Assembly: GCA_964388445.1 (NCBI GenBank)
Contig: CAYMAI010000007.1
Span: forward strand, 121,772 to 185,771
Length of the DNA: 64,000 nt
Direction of reading: 5' to 3'
Source: CAYMAI01 sp964388445
Lineage (GTDB): Bacteria; 4484-113; JAGGVC01
The position numbers were made by a program, and so were the translations under genes. Shown here piece after piece: positions 40,705-47,943 of the stretch. Every line of letters begins with the position of its first letter. The stretch's first letter is position 1. A model generated the notes under the pieces. That model ran no database searches, had not been told where the DNA came from, and worked only from the letters and a program-made list of their open reading frames with translations.

Positions 40705-41868
40705 TTACTCGAATACCTCGCCAAAATATCCGAGCTTGCGGAGTTGCGTATCGCTTAGCGGTTCGATATAACGGTACTGCGTTCTACTTGTCATAGTAGT
40801 GAGCGGAAACCAATTCCTACCAGCTTCGTCGTATTGCACGAATTGGAATTCGAAATTGTTTGGAACGAAAGGTATAACCCCGGTTGTATGAATTACGGCG
40901 TCTTGTTCTTCGTCCCATTTCGTTATCACGATTTTGCCGGTGTCGTTTAGCTCTTGGATTCTCGCGTTGCTGTGGCAGTCCGCACAACCTCTGCCTTCTT
41001 TCATTATCGTATGCCCATGGAAGGGGCCGAATGCCACGAACGTCTTGTCCTCGTAAACTACCGTTTGATAGTTGACGGGACGAACCATGTTGTCGTAAAG
41101 CGGGCTGTTCGCAAGTATTACAAAGCCGCTGAAGGGCTTATAAGGCCTCTTTTGATTGTCCTCAATTAGGCTTTCGAAATGGCAGTTGTAGCAGGTAATC
41201 GATGTCTGCATATGGCAAGATGAGCAATGAACCGTGTCCTTGTGAATGTTGTGCGGAGGAGTGTCCGGAATTCTGTGAGAAACCGACCGGTCGTCCGCAA
41301 GTTTCACGGAACTTTGCCCGTGGCTAGGGTCATGCTCGTCGGAATCGTAAGCGTGGCAGCTGGTGCAATCGTATCCAAGGTCTTTTGCTGCAAACATATC
41401 GCCGTAAATGTGACCGTCGCCGTGAATTTCGGTTTTGTTATGGCAATCGGCGCAAACCATACCCGCAGTGAAGTGAACGTCGGTAAATCCGAAAACCTGC
41501 GTTTCCATCGATTGCAGAGCATGGCACTTGTAACAAGTTGATACTGCGCGCGGTCCTTCGCCGGAATGGCAATCTATGCATTTCGAAGCGTGACAACTGC
41601 TGCAGCTCACAGCGCTGTAATCCACGTTAATCAAGGAACCCAGACCGTCTTCTTCCTCATACCAAGTCTGCATCCCACGCGCGGTACCGTGAAGACTGAG
41701 GGGGAGAGTTTGCGAAAAGTGGTTTTCGGCCAGAGGCGGTTGAGCAGGCGGATTGTTGCGGTCGTATGAAAGCCTGCCTTCGACGGATCTTGTGCAGGAC
41801 GAAGAATAGGTCGCCCCAAAGGCAAAGATAATTACGATAAATACTAGAAGTAAAATCCTTGCATTCAT
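40705..41868 (-). CDS. Octaheme c-type cytochrome, putative lipoprotein
   Basis: 387 residues with eight CxxCH motifs: CSSCH, CIDCH, CYKCH, CADCH, CTSCH, CSSCH, CYNCH and CADCH. The N-terminal signal has a Cys in SSSCTRS that could be a lipobox, so membrane anchoring is plausible. Haems are attached by the cytochrome c maturation system outside the cytoplasm. Many extra His residues can serve as distal ligands. It is divergent from the decaheme and barrel genes, and the three look like one electron transfer locus. No exact family can be named. Confidence 0.88.
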   Translation of the reverse strand: MNARILLLVFIVIIFAFGATYSSSCTRSVEGRLSYDRNNPPAQPPLAENHFSQTLPLSLHGTARGMQTWYEEEDGLGSLINVDYSAVSCSSCHASKCIDCHSGEGPRAVSTCYKCHALQSMETQVFGFTDVHFTAGMVCADCHNKTEIHGDGHIYGDMFAAKDLGYDCTSCHAYDSDEHDPSHGQSSVKLADDRSVSHRIPDTPPHNIHKDTVHCSSCHMQTSITCYNCHFESLIEDNQKRPYKPFSGFVILANSPLYDNMVRPVNYQTVVYEDKTFVAFGPFHGHTIMKEGRGCADCHSNARIQELNDTGKIVITKWDEEQDAVIHTTGVIPFVPNNFEFQFVQYDEAGRNWFPLTTMTSRTQYRYIEPLSDTQLRKLGYFGEVFE

Positions 41869-41900
41869 CCTTCTCCTCCGGACATTGAGGGGTAAGAGCT

Positions 41901-41920
41901 TCTTCGCAACGCTGCGAAGA
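41901..41920. promoter_or_regulatory. Perfect palindrome upstream of the octaheme gene
   Basis: TCTTCGCA-ACGC-TGCGAAGA: 8-bp arms with a 4-nt loop, 33 nt upstream of the start at 41868, inside the divergent interval 41869-42151. It could be an operator or a 5' leader hairpin. Confidence 0.5.
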
Positions 41921-42032
41921 CCGTTGAAAAGGATACCACAGAGGATGTTCGGCTGCTTGTTTTTCGACAGACATTACTAAATATCAAAAATGCAACGATT
42001 TCGCCGTTTAACCGGTTTGACACCGCAAAAAC

Positions 42033-42061
42033 TTGCCATTAATATTACGGCACTGTATTCT
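42033..42061 (+). promoter_or_regulatory. Promoter of the decaheme-barrel operon
   Basis: TTGCCA at 42033-42038, 17-nt spacer, TATTCT at 42056-42061. The expected leader is about 85 nt to the GTG at 42152. Confidence 0.55.
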
Positions 42062-42151
42062 TTACGGGAATCATCGGCCCGCGACGGCGCGATGCGTCCC
42101 GCGGGAGGCGTCTCTTTTGAGGCGCCGTTTACTTCCATCAAGGAGATAGTC

Positions 42152-43063
42152 GTGAAACGAGTGCGGGAGTACTTATTGCTTTTATCGTTATTCGCACTTG
42201 TCGCAGGCGGAATGGCGGTCGCCAAGGACGGCCAAGGCGATCCCAGAGCCGCTATGTCCGGCGAGGGCGCGGAATACCTCGGCGCGACTCAGTGCATTAT
42301 GTGCCACTCCGATTACAAAGAGGGCTACCTTAAGACAAAGCACGCCTTGACGCTTGGCAATCCAGATCTTCCGCAGTCAGTGGTCGGATGCGAAATGTGT
42401 CATGGCCCTGGCAGTCTGCATATGTCGAATTTCACGAATGACCCGGGCGAACGGATGATTGTAAATTTTCAATCCAAGGGCGGCTCTGATTTTGCGGCGG
42501 TATGTCTGGATTGCCATAGGTCAACGATGACGAAGCCGGAATTCAAGGAGAATGCTCACTCAAACGCAAACGTATTCTGCGCATCTTGCCATGACCCGCA
42601 CAACAACATTACCGGCATAAAAATGTTGACTGCCAAGCCAAACGACCTTTGCGCTTCGTGCCATACCGGCGTGGCGGCCCGTTTCAAGTCTGGACTTTCC
42701 GCACACCCAGTCAAAAAGGGCGATTTCCTTTGCATTGATTGCCACAATCCTCACTCCTCAACGGAAAACCTACTTATAAACGAAGGCATATCCAAAACTT
42801 GCGGAGAATGTCACGAATTCGCCCGTCAGCCGTATATTTTCTCCCATGTCTCCGAGTTTACCGATCCTTCGGGCCAGGCTTGTTTGAACTGCCATACACA
42901 TCATTCATCCAGCGTGCCGAATCAGTTGCGCTCTCCTGGTCGGTCGCTTTGTCTTTCCTGCCACAGCGACCTTGTGGCGCACAACGCCGGCATAACTTGC
43001 TGGACTTCCGGCTGCCACACCCAAATACACGGCAGCAATAACAGCCCTGTTTTCCTAAATTAG
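42152..43063 (+). CDS. Decaheme c-type cytochrome, MtrA/DmsE family
   Basis: 303 residues from the GTG at 42152 with AAGGAG 6 nt upstream; the open frame runs further upstream but no other start has a ribosome site. A signal peptide spans 1-22 (GGMAVA-KDG). Nine CxxCH motifs are present plus a tenth of the form CX4CH (CWTSGCH at 42998-43018), giving ten haems. The first part, AEYLGATQCIMCHSDYKEG and GCEMCHGPGSLH, is typical of DmsE/MtrA proteins, which carry electrons through an outer-membrane porin. The next gene encodes the candidate porin. Confidence 0.92.
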   Translation: MKRVREYLLLLSLFALVAGGMAVAKDGQGDPRAAMSGEGAEYLGATQCIMCHSDYKEGYLKTKHALTLGNPDLPQSVVGCEMCHGPGSLHMSNFTNDPGERMIVNFQSKGGSDFAAVCLDCHRSTMTKPEFKENAHSNANVFCASCHDPHNNITGIKMLTAKPNDLCASCHTGVAARFKSGLSAHPVKKGDFLCIDCHNPHSSTENLLINEGISKTCGECHEFARQPYIFSHVSEFTDPSGQACLNCHTHHSSSVPNQLRSPGRSLCLSCHSDLVAHNAGITCWTSGCHTQIHGSNNSPVFLN

Positions 43064-43074
43064 GAGTAAGAAAG

Positions 43075-44811
43075 ATGTTCAGATTTCTTTCGCTTCTTGC
43101 GCTATCGATTGTTATATTCTGCTCGGCCTTCGGCGCAGCTTCAGCCGAGGAAAACCCGAATGCGGATGAAAACATGGCGCTTTTCGAGGAGGCTCTTCGG
43201 CTTCAAGGCTATCTCGCTCCGCAGCTCAATTTGCAGGAGTTCAACGGTGGAAGCGAAGCGTTTCAAGAACGGCAAGGTATAAATCCCGAATTCATAAGCG
43301 GGGATTGGGTGCTTTTTTCGCCAACCGGTCAAGCGTTTTTTTGGGAAAGTTACGGAAAATTCACCGCACTTAACAACTTTCGCGTCAAAGCCGGAACCAG
43401 CGCTCTTCCAGCTCGAAACGCACAAATTGAAATTTGGAAATTGCGCCATTCGGGACTAGCCGATGCTCCTGCAGGCGGGTTTTCGATGCATGAAACCGAC
43501 AGGCTGCGCTTCGGAATCGAATTCGAGGAGGTTTTTGGCAGTGGCCTAAGCGCAAGTTACAGCAGAAACGATGTGAACAGGAATAATCCTAATCCATCGC
43601 TTCCCGGTTATTACACCGATAGCTTACTTTTCGAATATCTCGGACCAGACTTTGGCGGCGTGGAATGGAACGCCGGATTTTCATTCTCCGAGCTTTCCAG
43701 CAATGACCTTGGATTTAACAATAGCGCGGAAAAAAGCCTTTGGATTTCGGCTAACCGCGAATTTTCTCAGAACGTCCGGCTCAACATGACTTTGGGAAAG
43801 GACTGGCTCGACACGTCCGGAGATGTGACGGGAAGCGACTTCGGTTTTTCGCGCGAGCGTTTCAATCTCGGTGCGAGGTTCGGGGCGCCGGATTGCCCTT
43901 GGTTCGCTGGAGCGGATTTCGACCTTTACTCATCGGGACGTGCACCCATTTACGGTTCCCATTTAACCCGAGGCGAAAAGCTTAAAACATTCGTGGGCTA
44001 TCGCGGTTTTTATTTTGCGGACAGAATCAGGTTGGGCTTCGAGCGATCGAATATGAACTCATTCAGGTTGCTTTATGAACGACCTGAATTTGATAGACTT
44101 CTAATCGGAAAGCCTACCGTTACGGCAGACGAATTAGGCATTATTCAAATAGAGAGACCTACTTACGACAAGTGGTTCGCCGACGGTCTATTTACAATCG
44201 GCCCCGCAAAACTTTCCGCCAATTACGCAACAACGAGCATCGATAAAACCGCCACTTGGAGACCGGGGACGAACTCCTATCCCGTACGCACCTACTGGCC
44301 GGAAGATATTGACGCGTTCGGAGCAATGCTTAATTTTCCGGTTGCGGCCGCGATTTCTTTAAACCTGTACGATAATTATCGCAAGATTTCACACGGTTCC
44401 AGATTGACAAGTCAAACCGAATCTCTTTTGGGCGGCGATGTATCGCTTGGATTTGCGGAGAACCACAGCCTAACGCTCGGCTACGAAACCTCGGAATTAA
44501 AAACCGGCGCGCCGTCCGGCAGCGTCATCGGCGGCAAACTTAGCCAAGATACGTGGTATGTCGGGCTTAATGGAGATTATGACGCTTGGGATTTTGCGGT
44601 TAACTTCCATACCACCGACGCAAGTTCACCGGGTTTTGCTGCTGCAGCGAGCTGGGGTAGTTGGAATGCGCTCGAAGCAGAAGTGACGCTTCGGCGCTTC
44701 GGATTCCCTCTCACCCTCGGTTTTGAAGTATTCGATAACAGCTTGGACTTCTCGCCAGCGCTAGATAGCGACGGTTTCAAATTATGGGCAAAGGCGGTTT
44801 TCGAGTTCTAG
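43075..44811 (+). CDS. Outer-membrane beta-barrel, MtrB/PioB-like porin candidate
   Basis: 578 residues, 12 nt after the decaheme gene. Signal peptide 1-24 (AASA-EE). The mature protein has many alternating strands, e.g. DRLRFGIEFEEVFGSGLSAS, WNAGFSFSELSS, FNLGARFGAP, HSLTLGYETSEL, DAWDFAVNFHTT, and ends in Phe, the barrel insertion signal. MtrB-type porins are usually ~700 residues and hold MtrA inside; this one is shorter. The family match comes from size class, topology and its neighbour more than from motifs. Confidence 0.82.
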   Translation: MFRFLSLLALSIVIFCSAFGAASAEENPNADENMALFEEALRLQGYLAPQLNLQEFNGGSEAFQERQGINPEFISGDWVLFSPTGQAFFWESYGKFTALNNFRVKAGTSALPARNAQIEIWKLRHSGLADAPAGGFSMHETDRLRFGIEFEEVFGSGLSASYSRNDVNRNNPNPSLPGYYTDSLLFEYLGPDFGGVEWNAGFSFSELSSNDLGFNNSAEKSLWISANREFSQNVRLNMTLGKDWLDTSGDVTGSDFGFSRERFNLGARFGAPDCPWFAGADFDLYSSGRAPIYGSHLTRGEKLKTFVGYRGFYFADRIRLGFERSNMNSFRLLYERPEFDRLLIGKPTVTADELGIIQIERPTYDKWFADGLFTIGPAKLSANYATTSIDKTATWRPGTNSYPVRTYWPEDIDAFGAMLNFPVAAAISLNLYDNYRKISHGSRLTSQTESLLGGDVSLGFAENHSLTLGYETSELKTGAPSGSVIGGKLSQDTWYVGLNGDYDAWDFAVNFHTTDASSPGFAAAASWGSWNALEAEVTLRRFGFPLTLGFEVFDNSLDFSPALDSDGFKLWAKAVFEF

Positions 44812-44815
44812 GCTG

Positions 44816-46774
44816 TCAATCTTCCGGCGACTGAAACAAAAAGTCCAATACGCCGTCCCAAGAAATCTCGGCATCTTCCGGCATCGGAGCCGCCAATCCA
44901 TTCAACATTGCTTTAATTTCGGCCACATTATCTCGGCTAATCGCCGGCTTGGCTCCGAGTTCATTTTGCCAGTTTTGCGAGATTCGCCTTAGTGCGTTTT
45001 GCCTTCCAAGACTCCCCCCGTGAACAAGTTGAACGTATTCGAGCCTCCAGTCAATATACCCGGTAATCGTGTCCAGCGTTTCGAGAGAACCATTTACCGC
45101 AGGCTTGTACGATCTGGCAGTTTCCGCTTCGGCCCAAGCAGCAGAGTACCGTTCGAATTTAGCCAGCTCAAACAAATATGCTTTAAAATCCGAAGATCGT
45201 TTGGAATCCAATACCGAATTTTGCGAATGCAAATTAAGACCTCGCACCTTTGGCAGTTCCGGAACGAAGGTTGAATCGACATCTTGAACACTGATAAATT
45301 CACTTAGAGTATCGATTGAACCAATTGATAATGGTGCCTCGGAAACTCCGATGAAGGTCAATACTCCTGGAGGCACTATTCCGGCCGTATATGAGGCCAG
45401 CCTGTCCACGCCTGCAACCTCGTCCAATTTCGCCAAACGGGCAAAATATGCTACTGGCGAACGGTCGACGATTTTCACTTGAGAAATGCCGCCGGCGCCG
45501 TTTTGCTCAAACACTCCGGAAGCTTCCACGCTTGCAATGTCGATTGCGTAAGTGGGAAGCGAAATTGCCGAAGGTATTTCTGGCGCGGAATCCGGAGCGG
45601 CAGTCTCCAGCATTTCGATCGTTGAAAGGCTATCCATCAGTTCCTTTCGGTAATCGGCGAGCCTGCCCCTGAAATCGTTGGTTTTTACTGAAAAAAGCTT
45701 AGTGCCAGAAGCCAAAGTAGCGTCCGTACGCGTTGCAAGCCAGCGCCTAAATTGATACCAAAGCTGAAGTTCCTCAACCCGCCGTTTGTGCTCCTTATCC
45801 CCGAATAGTGCCGAAAGCTTTGAGCGTCTCGCTTTCTCCAGATCCGATTGCGCTGAAAATGCGAGTGCTGGTAGCGAATCCTGGTCGTAACGTATTCGCT
45901 CCAAGTCCATTAGGGCGTATACATAAGATGAAATAGCTGCATCGAATAGGTCTGCCGCATCGTCGTATTCGGCGGCAGCACTTTTCACCGACATAAAACC
46001 CGATTCAAGCTTAACTCTATTTTCAAGTTCGAATTCCGCAATCGCCTGCCAGTCCTTCGAATCGTATATAAAAATCGGCTCCGGATAAACGAACAACCGC
46101 CCTATAACGAAACCCGTTGGGATTACAAGCTTTGGCCTAATTCTTTTCCTTTTTGGAATCGGAATTTTCAGACTTTCAGCCAACTCAGCATGTTCCAAAA
46201 GCGCTCTGTTTAAATTAAGCGATGCGCCACTCAAGTTTGATAATTGACTCAATACTGAGGCGAACTCACTATCGCACTCCGAGCTCGCAGTCTTTGCTTT
46301 GATTTCCAGGTCGGTAAACCTGGCTTGAAAACCGTGCATTTTCGACCTTGCCGCCATTAGCGCCTTCTCGGATTGTTCAAGCAGGTTTTTAAACTCGTTC
46401 GATCCGCTAAGTTCGCTGCGCAACCTTGTAATCAGCTCGTTGTCTTCCGGAGTCAGCTTCTTTACGGTTACTTTTGCAATTGCCGCATTGCCGCCGGACT
46501 TTCCGCACAGCCAACCATTGCCCTCGACGGCTCCGCGAAATTTCCCATTGGAAACCTCACCCAACGTGCCCGGAAAAACCGCCCATTCCGCGTTTTCTTC
46601 AAGAAGCGTGTAAAAATAAATATCCTCGCCGGGCTCGCAGCGAACGTATGTGGGTAGTATTGGCACTAGGGTTTTCGAATCTTCTTCTGACGATTCGCAT
46701 ATCGGGATGGAAGCAATGAAAAGTACGCCAGCCGCTAAAAGAATAAGGCGCAAGGAAAATCGACCGACACCCAT
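44816..46774 (-). CDS. Large exported protein of unknown function
   Basis: 652 residues with a signal peptide (1-28, ending IPICESS). The N-terminal ~85 residues may be an Ig-like fold (TYVRCEPGEDIYFYTL, NGWLCGKSGGNAAIAKV). The rest is mainly helical with coiled-coil-like stretches (KALMAARSKMHGFQARF, ARRSKLSALFGDKEHKRRVEEL) and mixed alpha/beta later. Nothing is recognised. It starts 2 nt after the PP2C gene's stop codon, so the three-gene operon kinase, phosphatase and this protein suggests an effector or sensor partner outside the cytoplasm. It ends 4 nt from the convergent barrel gene. Confidence 0.75.
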   Translation of the reverse strand: MGVGRFSLRLILLAAGVLFIASIPICESSEEDSKTLVPILPTYVRCEPGEDIYFYTLLEENAEWAVFPGTLGEVSNGKFRGAVEGNGWLCGKSGGNAAIAKVTVKKLTPEDNELITRLRSELSGSNEFKNLLEQSEKALMAARSKMHGFQARFTDLEIKAKTASSECDSEFASVLSQLSNLSGASLNLNRALLEHAELAESLKIPIPKRKRIRPKLVIPTGFVIGRLFVYPEPIFIYDSKDWQAIAEFELENRVKLESGFMSVKSAAAEYDDAADLFDAAISSYVYALMDLERIRYDQDSLPALAFSAQSDLEKARRSKLSALFGDKEHKRRVEELQLWYQFRRWLATRTDATLASGTKLFSVKTNDFRGRLADYRKELMDSLSTIEMLETAAPDSAPEIPSAISLPTYAIDIASVEASGVFEQNGAGGISQVKIVDRSPVAYFARLAKLDEVAGVDRLASYTAGIVPPGVLTFIGVSEAPLSIGSIDTLSEFISVQDVDSTFVPELPKVRGLNLHSQNSVLDSKRSSDFKAYLFELAKFERYSAAWAEAETARSYKPAVNGSLETLDTITGYIDWRLEYVQLVHGGSLGRQNALRRISQNWQNELGAKPAISRDNVAEIKAMLNGLAAPMPEDAEISWDGVLDFLFQSPED

Positions 46775-46776
46775 GC

Positions 46777-47943
46777 CTAAACTATATCCGCGAGAATTAT
46801 CGAAATATCGTCGTCGATGCGCGCCTCTCCGCGAAACGCGTTGAGTGCGTGACCTATGTTTGCTGCGGCCGATTCAAGATTTATTTCACGATTGATTCTT
46901 AAAACCTCTTCGAGCCTTTCTTCGCCAAACATTTCTCCTTCGGCGTTTCGCAGTTCTACCACTCCATCCGTATATACGCAAAACCTATCGCCAACCGATA
47001 GCGACAGCGTGTGTTCGAGATATTTGTAGCCCGGCATCATTAATAACCCTGGGCAACTAGTGCTTAGAAATTCCACTTCGCTTTCTCCACGAAGTACTAC
47101 CGGCGGCGGATGCCCGCCTATTGAATACTTCATCGAGAAAGTTTCGGGATTGAAAATCGCCAAAAATGACGTAAATGCGCTATCCATATGAAAATCGTCG
47201 TACAAAAATTCATTTAGGGACGTAAAAATCTCCGCCGCGCCTTTTGCGTCGAGCAATTCTTTTTTAATCAACCTTTGTACGATGCCCATTTGAAGACTTG
47301 CAGGCAGTCCATGTCCCACAATATCGCCGACCACGATTCCGAGCCTACCGCCCGGAAGCTTTACAAGGTCTATAAAGTCTCCGGAAAGGTCGGTAGCTCC
47401 ATGAAATGAAGTTACCACTCGTATGCCCGGCCCGTCATAACCGTGAGGTATCCACCTCTGCTGAATTTCGCCAGCCCGCCTTAGTTCGCTTGCCTGAGAC
47501 TCCGCTATTTCCCTGACCTCGGATGCGCTTTTTTTATCGGACAATATTTTGCGCCTTCTACCCAGCATTTCGGCGACTTTGTCGAGCACTTCTCGAGGAT
47601 TGTTAGGCTTTTGAAGGTAATCGGTTGCCCCTTTGCGCATTGCGTCGACCGCGCTTTCAAGGCTTCCGAACGCCGTCGAAATCATTACGAATACATCCGG
47701 ATAGTTAGTATGAATGTGATTCAAAAGCTCGATTCCGTCGATGCCCGGCATTCTCAAATCTGTGATCACCAAATCCACCGGGTTTTCCGAGAGGATTTCG
47801 ATTGCTTTTTCGCCGCTAGTGGCCGATAGCGCGTTGTATCCTCCTTTTTTTTCGAGGAGGAGGGTTATGGCGCGCAAAGCTTCCTCTTCGTCGTCGACTA
47901 CGAGGATAGTCCCGCCAAGCTCTTTTTCAGTCTCCGTTACCAT
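46777..47943 (-). CDS. Receiver - SpoIIE/PP2C phosphatase
   Basis: 388 residues from the ATG at 47943, inside the end of the kinase gene (17-nt overlap); an upstream frame extension lies entirely in the kinase gene. A receiver domain (VVDDEEE, phospho-acceptor Asp in VITDLRMPG, Lys in LQKP) is linked by a short helix to a PP2C/SpoIIE domain with GDFIDL, VVGDIVGHGLPAS and the final DDISII metal-binding aspartates. Such RsbU-like phosphatases dephosphorylate an STAS anti-anti-sigma protein in partner switching. No STAS or RsbW gene is nearby. Confidence 0.9.
   Translation of the reverse strand: MVTETEKELGGTILVVDDEEEALRAITLLLEKKGGYNALSATSGEKAIEILSENPVDLVITDLRMPGIDGIELLNHIHTNYPDVFVMISTAFGSLESAVDAMRKGATDYLQKPNNPREVLDKVAEMLGRRRKILSDKKSASEVREIAESQASELRRAGEIQQRWIPHGYDGPGIRVVTSFHGATDLSGDFIDLVKLPGGRLGIVVGDIVGHGLPASLQMGIVQRLIKKELLDAKGAAEIFTSLNEFLYDDFHMDSAFTSFLAIFNPETFSMKYSIGGHPPPVVLRGESEVEFLSTSCPGLLMMPGYKYLEHTLSLSVGDRFCVYTDGVVELRNAEGEMFGEERLEEVLRINREINLESAAANIGHALNAFRGEARIDDDISIILADIV

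Noticed and set aside
41990..42151. N-terminal extension of the decaheme cytochrome
   Set aside because: It would bury the signal peptide, overlaps the promoter at 42033, and the GTG at 42152 has AAGGAG.
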